A DNA stretch of 64,000 bases, taken from Hyphomicrobiales bacterium. GTDB taxonomy: Bacteria > Pseudomonadota > Alphaproteobacteria > Rhizobiales > Xanthobacteraceae. Where the stretch lies: contig JACPOA010000035.1 of assembly GCA_016185205.1 (NCBI GenBank), positions 1-64,000 of the forward strand, read 5' to 3'. The position numbers were made by a program, and so were the translations under genes. This document shows positions 1-12,195 of the stretch, in pieces. The notes beneath the pieces were generated by a model. It worked only from the letters and a program-made list of their open reading frames with translations, ran no database searches and was not told the origin of the DNA. Every line of letters begins with the position of its first letter. Position 1 is the first letter of the stretch.

Positions 1-706
<706 letters not shown>

Positions 707-913
707 GATGAGATTTTGATTTCCGGCTAAGTCACAACGTTTGACGAGGTCCCTACACGTCTGACCGTTTGCACGGCCAGGCAATGTAGAAAACCTTGAA
801 ACGTAAGACCGCCGAAGTCTCTTCCAAAGCCGACCTTCTTGAAGAATTGCTTCTCCACGAAGGGCCGGCCCGCAAGGACCTCGCCGCCTACGTTTCTCTT
901 TCTTCCGATTCAC

Positions 914-926
914 TTGTCAAACAGCC
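914..926 (-). promoter_or_regulatory. boxA-like antitermination element of the rrn leader
   Basis: The minus strand reads GGCTGTTTGACAA, close to the rrn boxA consensus TGCTCTTTGACA bound by NusB/NusE. It sits about 210 nt upstream of the 16S 5' end and downstream of the promoter at 1079-1107, where a leader boxA belongs. The TTGACA inside it could be misread as a -35, but no good -10 follows. Confidence 0.5.
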
Positions 927-1078
927 CGGGGATCAGGCGATCCCCACTCCCCGGTTGCCCGAAGAGCGTCGAAGAAGCTCATGCATCCGAGTACAATCGG
1001 ATGCCGATTCACTGTTCCAGTGAGGAGCTTCAGAGGCGCGCAATCGCGCCGTAAGCGGACGGCGCGCCGATGGGTCGT

Positions 1079-1107
1079 ATATAGGCTTTGGCCGGACGGC
1101 TTGTCAA
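1079..1107 (-). promoter_or_regulatory. rRNA operon promoter (sigma-70 type)
   Basis: A perfect -35 TTGACA (1102-1107) is followed after 17 bp by CTATAT/TATATA (1079-1084), reading toward the 16S gene. The predicted start near 1072 gives a leader of about 365 nt. Bases 708-1078 hold this leader; I see no protein gene between 707 and 1410. Confidence 0.7.
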
Positions 1108-1410
1108 CCGGAAACCGACCGACTTTCCGCGCCCCGATGCAGCCACTTACCCCTATTTTAGGCGGGCTTTCGGCTGGTCGGCAAAACCATGCCTTAATAG
1201 ATACCGCGCCGCACTCAGGCCATATTCATGGGTCGTCCTTGGGGTTCTGTTCGAGGGATGGAATCGCAAACGGGGGCACCCAGCCACCGTCTTCAGGCCA
1301 ATTAACGAGGCTCCCGGGTCGTCATTGACGGGCCAGGGGTCAACCGGCATCGTGCCGGCGCTGATTCAAACGGCAAATTCCGCGGCCTGCCGACGGCAAC
1401 TGGGGCTGAT

Positions 1411-3447
1411 GTGGTTGCGGCAAGCCACCTTCGATCGAAAGCGCAGGGGACGGCGAGCTTGGACCAAATAAGGTCGCGCGGCGCATATCGATCGAGGCTC
1501 GCCGACGCCATCGAGCTCGGCAACGAGCCGCCGCTGTCGGTCGACGGCGGTACCAGCGGCTTCGTCGATCGCCGCCGCGTTTCCGTCCAATGGTTTGCCG
1601 GCACGATCCTGACCGCGCTCTGCGGCGCTGCCTTGATGGGCGGCGCCGTTTTCACATCGCTCGACGGCGAGACCAATTTCGCTTCGCTGCCCGAGCGCGT
1701 CGAAGTCGCGCTGCGCGGCGCGCTCGGCGTCGGCGGCGACAAGGTTGGCGCGCGCAAAAGCGACCGGTTGCCGACCGCAGAAGAGCCGTCGTTCGCCCGC
1801 CAGGTGATCCGCGTCTCCACCATCACACGGTCCGGCAATCACGAGGTCGTCCGCGTGCGGCCGTTCGTGCGCATCGCCGGCAATCTGTCGCTCACCGTTT
1901 CCGATCTCTCCGCCAATATCCCGCCATTCAATCCGCAACGCCTGCTCGCCGAATCCGCGCCCGGCGGCGCCGCCGCCGCGTCCGACGATGCGCCGGCGGC
2001 CGAGCCGGACGCCGAGGTCGCGTTCGTGATGCGCGATCTCACGCCTATGATGCCGAAGCTCAAGATCGCGCTGCTCACGCCCAGCGACGATGTGATGGCG
2101 CGCGTGCGTGAAGCCGCCGACTGGAGCGATAAGGCCGCCAATCATCTGCCGGTCGCGTCCGACATCACCGGCATCAAGCTGGCCTATGCCGGCGTGGGCG
2201 CGCGCGATCCCTACGTCGGTTTCGAAGCCCGCATCGTGCCTGAGAACATCACGTTGCTGCCGAAAACCACCAGTCAGGCCACCGGCGGCAACGCCTTTAA
2301 CGAGCGCGTGATCTTGGCCAAGAAGGGCGACAGCGTGTCGACCGTCTTGCGCGATCTCGGCGCGATGCCGGACGATATCGGCGCGATCACCAAAGTGCTT
2401 GGGCCGCGCGGCCGCGATGGCGGCATCAAGGAAGGACAGAAGCTGCGCGTGCTGATGGCGCCAGTCGCCGGTGGCCAGCGGCTGCAGCCGATCCGCGTGA
2501 TCCTCGCCAGCGATGCGTCGATCGACGCGGTGGCGGCATTATCCGACATCGGCAAATATGTCGCGGTCGATGTGAGGAACGTCGAAACCGAGGTGGCCGA
2601 AATTGCCGACGAGAGCAACGACGACACCGCCGGTGTGCGGCTCTATCAGAGCGTCTACGAAACCGCGATGCGCAACCAGATTCCGCGCCCGATCATCGAC
2701 GAATTGGTCCGCATCTACTCCTACGACGTCGATTTCCAGCGCAAGGTGCAGCCCGGCGATTCCTTCGAGGTGCTTTACGCCGGCGAGGAAGAAACGCCGG
2801 TCGCCGACAACCGCAGCGACGTGCTGTTCGCAGCCCTCACCGTCGGCGGCGAGACCAAGAAGTTCTATCGCTTCCAATCGCCGGACGACGGACTGGTCGA
2901 TTACTATGACGAGGGCGGCAAGAGCGCCAAGAAGTTCCTGGTACGCAAGCCGGTGGCCGAAGGCCTCATGCGTTCGCCCTTCGGCATCCGCCGCCATCCG
3001 ATCCTCGGCTACACCAAGATGCACACCGGCGTGGACTGGGCGGCGCCGACCGGTACGCCGATCTACGCCTCCGGCAACGGCACGATCGAGAAGGAAGGCT
3101 GGGAGTCCGGCTACGGCAAATACATCCGCATCCGCCACACCAACGGCTACGAGACCGCCTATGGCCACATGAGCGCGTTCGCCCGCGGCATCGAGGAAGG
3201 CAAGCGCGTGCGGCAAGGCCAGGTGATCGGCTTTGTCGGCTCCACCGGCCTGTCGACAGGCTCACACCTACACTACGAAATCCTGGTCAACGGCCGTTTC
3301 ATCGATCCGATGCGCATCAAGCTGCCGCGCGGCCGCGTGCTGGAAGGCGGCCTGCTGGCGGGCTTCGAACAGGAACGCGAACGTCTCGATGGCATCATGG
3401 CGCGCAAACCCGCGCGCGTGGCCTCGAGCGCGCCGGCGGGACGCTGA
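1411..3447 (+). CDS. M23 family metallopeptidase with LysM-like region
   Basis: A 678-residue membrane-anchored peptidoglycan endopeptidase of the LytM/M23 type. One membrane segment lies at about residues 61-83, so the bulk is periplasmic. A LysM-like stretch is at about 300-350. The C-terminal M23 domain (about 520-625) keeps the zinc ligands in HTGVDW (near residue 538) and the GSHLHYE motif (near 617), so it is probably an active hydrolase rather than an EnvC-type activator. The start is GTG with GGGG five bases before it; there is no convincing ATG. It stands alone between the rrn operon and clpB; a palindromic repeat follows the stop. Confidence 0.9.
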   Translation: MVAASHLRSKAQGTASLDQIRSRGAYRSRLADAIELGNEPPLSVDGGTSGFVDRRRVSVQWFAGTILTALCGAALMGGAVFTSLDGETNFASLPERVEVALRGALGVGGDKVGARKSDRLPTAEEPSFARQVIRVSTITRSGNHEVVRVRPFVRIAGNLSLTVSDLSANIPPFNPQRLLAESAPGGAAAASDDAPAAEPDAEVAFVMRDLTPMMPKLKIALLTPSDDVMARVREAADWSDKAANHLPVASDITGIKLAYAGVGARDPYVGFEARIVPENITLLPKTTSQATGGNAFNERVILAKKGDSVSTVLRDLGAMPDDIGAITKVLGPRGRDGGIKEGQKLRVLMAPVAGGQRLQPIRVILASDASIDAVAALSDIGKYVAVDVRNVETEVAEIADESNDDTAGVRLYQSVYETAMRNQIPRPIIDELVRIYSYDVDFQRKVQPGDSFEVLYAGEEETPVADNRSDVLFAALTVGGETKKFYRFQSPDDGLVDYYDEGGKSAKKFLVRKPVAEGLMRSPFGIRRHPILGYTKMHTGVDWAAPTGTPIYASGNGTIEKEGWESGYGKYIRIRHTNGYETAYGHMSAFARGIEEGKRVRQGQVIGFVGSTGLSTGSHLHYEILVNGRFIDPMRIKLPRGRVLEGGLLAGFEQERERLDGIMARKPARVASSAPAGR

Positions 3448-3453
3448 ACGTCA

Positions 3454-3555
3454 CGTGTCATCATCCGCGAAAGCAGATGATCCAGTAACCACCGCCTTCT
3501 CCTTACGATGAAGTTTCGAGGATACTGGATGCCCCGCTTTCGCGGGGCATGACAG
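3454..3555. repeat. Interspersed palindromic element (nested hairpins)
   Basis: A roughly 100-bp imperfect inverted repeat. The left arm (3454-3490) and right arm (3521-3555) are complementary, and each arm contains its own small hairpin; the right one is ATGCCCCGC-tttc-GCGGGGCAT at 3529-3550. It lies between the convergent M23 and clpB genes and may also terminate both. Confidence 0.7.
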
Positions 3556-3563
3556 TATGGAAA

Positions 3564-6158
<2,595 letters not shown>

Positions 6159-6227
6159 GTCTCAACTCCCTCGGCCCATTGTGGCGCCGGTCAAAATACG
6201 GGTCCCATGGAGGCGGCCCGCAAGGCA

Positions 6228-6257
6228 TTATGTGGGTGCGATTGTCGTAGTTTGAAG
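6228..6257 (-). promoter_or_regulatory. Possible sigma-32 promoter of clpB
   Basis: On the minus strand, CTTCAAA (6251-6257) is followed after 14 bp by CCACATAAT (6228-6236). This resembles the RpoH consensus CTTGAAA-N13-15-CCCCATNT with one mismatch in each box, about 70 bp upstream of clpB, a classic RpoH target. Confidence 0.4.
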
Positions 6258-6323
6258 AGGCTGCGCGCTTGAGATAGGCCGGACAAAACCGCTCCTGCGG
6301 TTAAGGAAAGCGTCGAGAAACCA

Positions 6324-7100
6324 ATGACTAACCGGCCAGCTCGGATCGATGCGATTTATCGCTACCCGGTTAAGGGGCTGTCGCCGCAGCCGCTGGCGCG
6401 GACCTCGCTCGCGGCCGGGGCGACCCTGCCCGCCGACCGACTCTACGCCATCGAAAACGGGCCGATCGGCTTCGATCCCGCTGCCCCCGCCTACTTCCCC
6501 AAAATCCGCTTCCTGATGCTGATGCGGAATGAGCGGCTGGCCGCGCTGCGCACCGAGTTCGATGAGGCGGGCCATACCCTGGTCATTCATGCCGACGGGC
6601 GCGAAGCCGCCCGCGGCGACTTGCGCACGGCGGAGGGCCGCGCCGCCATCGAGCGATTTTTCGCCGGCTATTGCGCAAGCGAGCTGCGCGGGCCGCCCAA
6701 GGTGCTGTTCGGGCAAAATCACAGCTTCTCGGACGTGGCCAAGAAGGTGGTCTCCATCATCAATCTGGCCTCGGTGGCGGCGTTGGAGAACGCGGCGGGC
6801 GCGGCGGTCCATCCGCTGCGCTTTCGCGGCAATCTTTATGTCGCCGGCTGGCCGGCCTGGCATGAGTTCGACCTGCTCGGCCGTAAGTTCGCCATCGGCA
6901 ACCGCGCGCGCTTGAAAGCGGTCAAGCGCATCGAACGCTGCGCGGCCACCGACGTCGATCCCGACACCGGTATCCGCGACCTGACGATTCCGCGCACGCT
7001 GATGCAGAGCTTCGGCCACACCGATTGCGGCATCTATGCCGAGGTAATCGAGGCCGGCGACATCGCGGTTGGCGACGCCATCAGCGTCAGCGGATCGTAG
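6324..7100 (+). CDS. MOSC domain-containing protein
   Basis: A 258-residue protein with the MOSC N-terminal beta-barrel (IYRYPVKGLSPQPL near the start) and a C-terminal MOSC domain. The MOSC signature RCAATDVDPDTG, with its conserved cysteine, is at about residues 210-221. MOSC proteins handle molybdenum cofactor-bound sulfur or act as Moco-dependent reductases (mARC, YcbX type). This one lacks the ferredoxin domain of YcbX, so it needs a separate electron donor if it is an enzyme. It is transcribed divergently from clpB, and its substrate cannot be told from sequence. Confidence 0.85.
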   Translation: MTNRPARIDAIYRYPVKGLSPQPLARTSLAAGATLPADRLYAIENGPIGFDPAAPAYFPKIRFLMLMRNERLAALRTEFDEAGHTLVIHADGREAARGDLRTAEGRAAIERFFAGYCASELRGPPKVLFGQNHSFSDVAKKVVSIINLASVAALENAAGAAVHPLRFRGNLYVAGWPAWHEFDLLGRKFAIGNRARLKAVKRIERCAATDVDPDTGIRDLTIPRTLMQSFGHTDCGIYAEVIEAGDIAVGDAISVSGS

Positions 7101-7136
7101 AAAAACCGCGCCCCGCTCTTTGCGAACGGGGCGCGG
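7101..7136 (-). terminator. Intrinsic terminator of the NlpC/P60-like gene
   Basis: Perfect 10-bp stem CCGCGCCCCG (7106-7115) / CGGGGCGCGG (7127-7136). On the minus strand it is followed by TTTTT (7105-7101). It lies between the convergent MOSC and 7162-7782 genes and can serve both, but the U-run fits the minus-strand gene. Confidence 0.85.
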
Positions 7137-7161
7137 CCACGACGCATGACGCAACGATCGG

Positions 7162-7782
7162 TTACGGCATCACGTAGGCGTAGATCCGGCCGCGCGGGTA
7201 GACCTGCTCGGCCACCGTGTGTCGGCCACCGGTGCTGCGATTCCAGGTATTGCCGGACAGGACGATCGGATTGCCGTTCGGATCGATGCCGGTGACGACG
7301 CCGACATGGCCGCCGCCGCGGCGGCCCATCACCGCGATGGCGCCGACCTGCGGTCCCGACACGCGGGTGCCGTAACGCGCATAGGAGCTGGCGAGGTTGC
7401 CGCCACCGGCATGGCCGGTCTTCTTCAACACCAGGTCCATGAACGCCCCGCACCACAGACTGCCGCGGCCGGTCGGATTGGTGCCGATATACTTGCGCGC
7501 CTCGGACACCAGCGAATTCGAGGTGAAGCCGCCTAAAGCGGAATTCGCCTGTGCCGGTGCGGCACGGCGACGGCTTTGGCTTTGGGTGGCTTCGCCCGCC
7601 GTTTGCTGAGCGGCGATCGCATAGCGGTCGTCATGGTCAGCGCCGGTATTTTGCGCCGGCATGGCGGCAACGGCGTGCCGGGCCTTGTGGTGGCTGGGCC
7701 TGGCTAAAGCTGGAACGGTGAGCGCCACAAGCGCCACCGAACACAACAAAATGGCCGCCCGATTTCTCTTTCGAAGAGTCAT
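7162..7782 (-). CDS. Secreted NlpC/P60-superfamily (TIGR02594-type) protein
   Basis: A 206-residue exported protein: a signal peptide (residues 1-27, ending PALA), a low-complexity linker to about 85, then a papain-fold domain with cysteine in WCGAF, histidine in GGGHVGVVTG and a polar residue in SGNTWN, the usual Cys-His-Asn arrangement of TIGR02594/CHAP-like enzymes. It probably cleaves cell-wall peptides or amides. The ATG at 7782 is chosen because AAGGGGA lies 9 bases upstream; an in-frame TTG/ATG pair at 7806 would put that Shine-Dalgarno inside the gene. Its terminator is at 7101-7136. Confidence 0.8.
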   Translation of the reverse strand: MTLRKRNRAAILLCSVALVALTVPALARPSHHKARHAVAAMPAQNTGADHDDRYAIAAQQTAGEATQSQSRRRAAPAQANSALGGFTSNSLVSEARKYIGTNPTGRGSLWCGAFMDLVLKKTGHAGGGNLASSYARYGTRVSGPQVGAIAVMGRRGGGHVGVVTGIDPNGNPIVLSGNTWNRSTGGRHTVAEQVYPRGRIYAYVMP

Positions 7783-8101
7783 AACTTGTAGTCCCCTTTT
7801 CATCAAAGCAATGCACTCGGTCCTAATAGAATCAGAGCCGAATGCGTGGTCTAGACGCAGGCAAACAATGGCTAAATCGTGATTTTAGCAAGGTAATCCC
7901 ATGCAATTATGACGCCGACAACCTGTTAATACGCATGGCAAATAAAATATACGCTTATGTATTATAGGTATATTATTTGAACACATTTTATACAGTGTAA
8001 AATAGCTATTATACTTTGTTCGATAGTTGTCACGCGCCTGCAACAAAGTTAAAGTTGCAGTGCAGCAAAGTGACCGGGTTGGAAAAGACCGCGCGGGTCC
8101 G
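7783..8101. other. AT-rich intergenic region with no gene
   Basis: About 320 bp without a credible gene. The stretch 7880-8035 is strikingly AT-rich for this chromosome and contains an imperfect dyad (ATTTTATACAGTGTAAAAT, 7986-8004). It should hold the promoter of the minus-strand gene ending at 7782; no -35/-10 pair was convincing. Confidence 0.5.
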
Positions 8102-8749
8102 TCAGCCCTTACGGCTGAGCAGAAACACCGCCTGTTCGCCAAACAGATTCCAGAACCACCAGGGCGCGTTGAGCCGCAGCGGTGAGCCCCAGGCGTTGAG
8201 CGCCACCGCCTTCTCCAGTCTGACCCCGACTTCGGTGCAGAGCTGGCGGAAGTCCTTGATGGTGCAGTGGTGGATGTTGGGGGTGTCGTACCAGCTATAG
8301 GGCAGGATATCGGTGCGCGGCATGTGGCCGGCGAACAGCAGCTGCATGCGCACCTGCCAGTGGCCGAAATTCGGAAACGACACGATGGCACGCCGCCCGA
8401 TGCGCAGCATATGCTCGAGCACGACGCGCGGATGACGCGTGGCCTGCAGCGTCTGCGACAGGATGACGTAATCGAAGGCATCGTCCGGATAGTCGGCGAG
8501 GTCGGTATCGGCGTCGCCCTGGATCACGGCCAGCCCCTTGGCCACGCACTCGTTCACACCCTCGCGCGACAGCTCGATGCCGCGGCCGTCGACGCCGCGG
8601 CTTTCGCTCAAGAGCCGCAGCAGCTCACCATCGCCGCAACCGACGTCGAGCACCTTGACACCGCGCTCCACCATCTCCGCGACCATCACCAGGTCGATAC
8701 GGGCGCCGGTCGGCGTACGCGCGATATTGGCGAGGTTAAGACTGCTCAT
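8102..8749 (-). CDS. metW: Methionine biosynthesis protein MetW
   Basis: A 215-residue SAM-dependent methyltransferase-fold protein with glycine-rich motif I VLDVGCGDGELL (near residues 31-42). MetW is encoded directly after metX in many proteobacteria and is required with it for homoserine acetylation or succinylation. The ATG at 8749 is supported by its position 4 bp past the metX stop and by family length; the open frame continues upstream but only inside metX. It forms a two-gene operon with metX. Confidence 0.93.
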   Translation of the reverse strand: MSSLNLANIARTPTGARIDLVMVAEMVERGVKVLDVGCGDGELLRLLSESRGVDGRGIELSREGVNECVAKGLAVIQGDADTDLADYPDDAFDYVILSQTLQATRHPRVVLEHMLRIGRRAIVSFPNFGHWQVRMQLLFAGHMPRTDILPYSWYDTPNIHHCTIKDFRQLCTEVGVRLEKAVALNAWGSPLRLNAPWWFWNLFGEQAVFLLSRKG

Positions 8750-8753
8750 TGTT

Positions 8754-9965
8754 TCAACTCTTGGCCGCAAAACTTGTGGCAGCAAGCCCGCGCGCCTTGC
8801 CGGCGCCGTCGAGGAACCCGCCCACAATGGCGAACAATTCCGGCTCGTCGAGCAGGAAGGCGTCGTGCCCCTTGTCGGTGACGATCTCGGCGAACGATAC
8901 GCGAGCGCTCGAGGCATTGAGCGCATGCACGATGGCGCGCGATTCCGAGGTCGGGAACAGCCAGTCGCTGGTGAACGAAATCACGCAAAAACGCGTCGGC
9001 GTGCCCTTGAACGCATTCGCCAGAACGCCGCCGGCGTCGGCGGCGAGGTCGAAATAGTCCATGGCGCGCGTGAGGTAGAGATACGAATTGGCGTCGAAGC
9101 GCTCCACGAACGAGATGCCCTGGTGGCGCAGATAGGATTCCACCTCGAAATCCGCATCGAACGAGAAGGTCGGATTGTCGCGATCCTGGAACTTGCGGCC
9201 GAATTTGCGGTGCAGCGCGGCGTCGGACAAATAAGTGATATGCGCGCCCATGCGCGCGACCGCGAGACCGCGGCGCGGATTGCTGCCTTCCAGGTGGTAA
9301 CGGCCGCCGCGCCATTCCGGATCGGCCATGATCGCCTGCCGGCCGACCTCGTGGAACGCGATATTCTGCGCCGAATGGCGGGTGGCGCAGGCAATCGGCA
9401 GTGCGGAGAATACGCGGTTCGGATAGGAGGCGGCCCACTGCAGCACCTGCATGCCGCCCATCGAGCCGCCGGCCACCGAGAACAGCTGCTCGATGCCGAG
9501 ATGGTCGAGCAGCATGGCCTGCGCGCGCACCATGTCGCGGATGGTGATGACGGGAAATTCCAGGCCCCACGGCTTGCCGGTCGCAGGATTGGTCGAGGAC
9601 GGGCCAGTGGTGCCCATGCAGGCGCCCATCACGTTCGGACAGATGACGAAATAGCGTTCGGTATCGATCGGCCTGCCGGGACCGACCAGGGTTTCCCACC
9701 AGCCCGCCTTCTTGGTGACCGGATGCAGATTGGCCACGTGCTGGTCGCCGGTGAGCGCATGGCACACCAGCACCGCATTGGAGCGGTCAGCGTTGAGCGC
9801 GCCGTAGGTCTTGTAGGCGATCTGATAGGGGCTGAGCTCGACGCCGGCGTCGAGCTTGAGCGGCTTGTCGATGCCGAAATGCGCGACCAGCGAGTCGCGC
9901 GGAAAATCCGCCTCGCGCGGTGCGTCCGGCGCGTCAAGCGCGCTGCTCCGTGTAGTCTCAGCCAT
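8754..9965 (-). CDS. metX: Homoserine O-acyltransferase MetX
   Basis: A 403-residue alpha/beta-hydrolase-fold enzyme that acylates the hydroxyl of L-homoserine at the entry to methionine synthesis. Visible signatures are the Asn-rich oxyanion segment [15 protein letters not shown], the nucleophile elbow [12 protein letters not shown] (catalytic Ser), and a C-terminal GHDAFLLD holding the catalytic His after an upstream Asp. Acetyl- versus succinyl-CoA preference cannot be read safely; the neighbouring metZ-type sulfhydrylase at 45038 suggests O-succinylhomoserine is used. It is transcribed from the promoter at 10028-10056 and followed by metW. Confidence 0.95.
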   Translation of the reverse strand: MAETTRSSALDAPDAPREADFPRDSLVAHFGIDKPLKLDAGVELSPYQIAYKTYGALNADRSNAVLVCHALTGDQHVANLHPVTKKAGWWETLVGPGRPIDTERYFVICPNVMGACMGTTGPSSTNPATGKPWGLEFPVITIRDMVRAQAMLLDHLGIEQLFSVAGGSMGGMQVLQWAASYPNRVFSALPIACATRHSAQNIAFHEVGRQAIMADPEWRGGRYHLEGSNPRRGLAVARMGAHITYLSDAALHRKFGRKFQDRDNPTFSFDADFEVESYLRHQGISFVERFDANSYLYLTRAMDYFDLAADAGGVLANAFKGTPTRFCVISFTSDWLFPTSESRAIVHALNASSARVSFAEIVTDKGHDAFLLDEPELFAIVGGFLDGAGKARGLAATSFAAKS

Positions 9966-10027
9966 AATACTCTTCGCGCTCCCGGCGCGCCGCCTTTCTG
10001 GAAGGTTAACCCTCCCAGACCGCGGGC

Positions 10028-10056
10028 CGTTTAGGTAGCCAGGGCCATGCTGTCAA
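10028..10056 (-). promoter_or_regulatory. metX-metW promoter
   Basis: On the minus strand, TTGACA (10051-10056), 17 bp, then TAAACG (10028-10033), about 60 bp upstream of metX. I looked for a SAM riboswitch in this leader and found none, in contrast to metZ. Confidence 0.55.
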
Positions 10057-10102
10057 TGTTTTCTCTTTGATTTCAAGCCCTCAGGCTCTTATCAATGCCG
10101 CC

Positions 10103-10948
10103 ATGAGCAAGCCATCCGCAGCACCCGCGCTGGACGATCTTCGCAAGGAGATCGACCGTATCGACGAGTCGATGCACCAGCTCCTGATGGAGCGGGCCGA
10201 GATCATCGACCGGCTGATCGCGGTCAAGAAGAGCCAGGAGACCGGCTCCGCGTTCCGCCCGGTGCGCGAGGCGGAGATGATGCGCCGTCTGGTCAAGCGA
10301 CACAAAGGAATACTGCCGCTCGACACCGTCGAAAGCATCTGGCGCGTCATCATATCGACCTTCACGTACGTCCAGGCGCCGTTTTCCGTGCATGCCGACC
10401 TGTCGGCGGGCGACGCCTTGATGCGGGATTCCGCCCGCTTCCATTTCGGCTTCACCGTGCCATTCGTGCCGCATATGGGCGCCGCCGGCGTGGTCGCCGC
10501 CGTTTCGGCCTCGAAAGGCGACCTCGGCCTGGTGCCGGCGGTCCCGGTCGCCGGCGCCGGCGCCTGGTGGAGCGCGCTCGAATTCGACGCCGCGCCCAAG
10601 ATCATCGCACGCCTGCCCTTCGTCGAGCGCGCCGACCACCCGGCCGCCTTGCCGGTTTTCGTGGTGTCACGGGTTGCCGGCGACGCCATGGCGACGGAAG
10701 CCGAGGTTTGGAGCATCCGCGTCTCCGGCTGGGGCGCGGGCTCCGCGCAAGCGCTGTCGACGCGGGCCGATTTCATCGCCGTGCCCGACCGCGCCTTCGA
10801 TGGCGCCGCCTTGCTGGTGACGCTGCCCAAGGGCGTGAGCCTGCAATCGATCAGCGAGGTCCTGGTTAAGGCCGGGGCCACGGTGCGTTCGGCGGCCCTC
10901 GTCGGCAGCCACGCAACCCGCTATACGGTTGCCGCCGAGAAGGCTTGA
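10103..10948 (+). CDS. Chorismate mutase (AroQ type) with extra C-terminal domain
   Basis: 281 residues. The first 90 or so are an all-helical AroQ domain (LRKEIDRIDESMHQLLMER) with the arginines and lysines that bind chorismate; it rearranges chorismate to prephenate. The remaining 190 residues have no family that I can name, though this two-part form is common in Rhizobiales. It heads a cluster with hisC and tyrC, so prephenate, transamination and oxidation steps are co-located. ATG 10103 was preferred to an in-frame TTG at 10067; neither has a strong Shine-Dalgarno. Confidence 0.87.
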   Translation: MSKPSAAPALDDLRKEIDRIDESMHQLLMERAEIIDRLIAVKKSQETGSAFRPVREAEMMRRLVKRHKGILPLDTVESIWRVIISTFTYVQAPFSVHADLSAGDALMRDSARFHFGFTVPFVPHMGAAGVVAAVSASKGDLGLVPAVPVAGAGAWWSALEFDAAPKIIARLPFVERADHPAALPVFVVSRVAGDAMATEAEVWSIRVSGWGAGSAQALSTRADFIAVPDRAFDGAALLVTLPKGVSLQSISEVLVKAGATVRSAALVGSHATRYTVAAEKA

Positions 10949-10982
10949 CCCTCGACTTTGTCGTGGGCGATCCCCTCCCCAT

Positions 10983-11047
10983 CCCTCCCCTTTTCAAGGG
11001 GAGGGAGAGCGTGCCGCACGGTCATCCTCCCCCTGAAAGGGGGAGGA
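10983..11047. repeat. Pair of short palindromes between chorismate mutase and hisC genes
   Basis: Two hairpins: CCCTCCCC-N7-GGGGAGGG (10983-11005) and TCCTCCCCC-tgaaa-GGGGGAGGA (11025-11047). Such C-rich/G-rich palindromes recur in this window (54289-54314) and are a common interspersed repeat in Rhizobiales. No U-run follows, so read-through into hisC is likely. Confidence 0.6.
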
Positions 11048-11091
11048 ATGAGGTGGGGGTCCGTACCGTGTGATAATTGGAAAGATCTAGA

Positions 11092-12195
11092 ATGACCGCC
11101 ACCCGTCCGCAACCACGCCCCGGCGTGCTCGATATCGCCCCCTATATCCCGGGCAAGAGCACGGCGCCCGGCGTCGCCAAAGTCTTCAAGCTGTCCTCCA
11201 ATGAGACACCGCTGGGCGCGAGCGCCAGCACCATCGCCGCCTATCGCGCGGTGGCTGAGCACCTGGAGGACTATCCGGACGGTTCGGTCTCCGAGTTGCG
11301 CGAGGCGATCGGGGCGGTGTTCGGACTCGACCCGGCGCGCATTGTGTGCGGCGCCGGCTCCGACGATCTGCTCAATCTGCTGGCGCGCGCCTATCTTGCC
11401 GACGGCGACGAGGCGATCCACACCACCCACGGCTTCCTGGTCTACCCGATCGCCACGCTCGGCACCGGCGCCAAGCCGGTGGTCGCGCCGGAGAAGAATT
11501 ACACCGCCGATGTCGACGCGATCCTGGCTTGCGTGAGCCAGAAGACCAAGCTTGTCTTCCTGGCCAATCCGAACAACCCGACCGGAACCTACATTCCGTT
11601 CGACGAGGTCAAGCGCCTGCACCAGGGCTTGCCGCCGCATGTGCTGCTGATCCTCGATGCCGCCTATGCGGAATACGTTCAGCGCAATGACTACGAGGCC
11701 GGCATCGAACTGGTGGCCACCTCGGAAAACGTCGTGATGTGCCGCACCTTCTCGAAGATCTACGGGCTGGCCGCGCTGCGGCTCGGCTGGATGTATGGCC
11801 CCGCGCATGTGGTGGATGCGGTCAACCGCATTCGCGGACCGTTCAACGTCAATGCCGCGGCGATCGCGGCCGGCATTGCCGCGATCCGCGACAACGAGCA
11901 TGTCGAGCGCTCGCGCGCGCATAACTCGCGCTGGCTCGCCTGGCTCACCGAGGAAATCGGCAAGCTCGGCCTGACGGTCACGCCGAGCGTGGGGAATTTC
12001 GTGCTGATCCATTTCCCGCAAACCAATGGCCGCACCGCCAAGGAGGCCGACGCCTTCCTCACCAAGCGCGGGCTGATCCTGCGCCAGGTCGGCGGCTACA
12101 AGCTGCCGAATGCTTTGAGGATGAGCGTGGGCACCGAAGAGGCCAATCGTCTGGTGGTGCAGGCACTCAGCGACTTCCTGGGGAAGACGGCTTGA
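11092..12195 (+). CDS. hisC: Histidinol-phosphate aminotransferase
   Basis: A 367-residue class-I/II PLP aminotransferase that converts imidazole-acetol phosphate to histidinol phosphate; in Alphaproteobacteria it often also transaminates aromatic keto acids. The phosphate-binding and PLP region reads [16 protein letters not shown], the PLP-contacting NPNNPTG is near residue 162, and the Schiff-base lysine is in [15 protein letters not shown]. The location between chorismate mutase and tyrC supports a role in tyrosine and phenylalanine synthesis. ATG 11092 has GGAAAG upstream; the stop overlaps the tyrC start by 4 bp. Confidence 0.94.
   Translation: MTATRPQPRPGVLDIAPYIPGKSTAPGVAKVFKLSSNETPLGASASTIAAYRAVAEHLEDYPDGSVSELREAIGAVFGLDPARIVCGAGSDDLLNLLARAYLADGDEAIHTTHGFLVYPIATLGTGAKPVVAPEKNYTADVDAILACVSQKTKLVFLANPNNPTGTYIPFDEVKRLHQGLPPHVLLILDAAYAEYVQRNDYEAGIELVATSENVVMCRTFSKIYGLAALRLGWMYGPAHVVDAVNRIRGPFNVNAAAIAAGIAAIRDNEHVERSRAHNSRWLAWLTEEIGKLGLTVTPSVGNFVLIHFPQTNGRTAKEADAFLTKRGLILRQVGGYKLPNALRMSVGTEEANRLVVQALSDFLGKTA

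Noticed and set aside
916..921. TTGACA on the minus strand as a second rrn promoter
   Set aside because: The 17-bp downstream position reads AGAAAC, a poor -10; the sequence fits a boxA better.
796..1410. Several short frames between the 16S gene and the M23 gene
   Set aside because: The stretch carries the rrn promoter, leader and boxA-like element; the translations show no motif and have no ribosome-binding sites.
8538..10034. Long plus-strand frame opposite metX and metW
   Set aside because: Both minus-strand genes have clear catalytic motifs; the plus-strand translation has none.
9966..10066. SAM riboswitch before metX
   Set aside because: No CTTGCAGCCAC core or pseudoknot pairing is present; only a normal promoter is visible.
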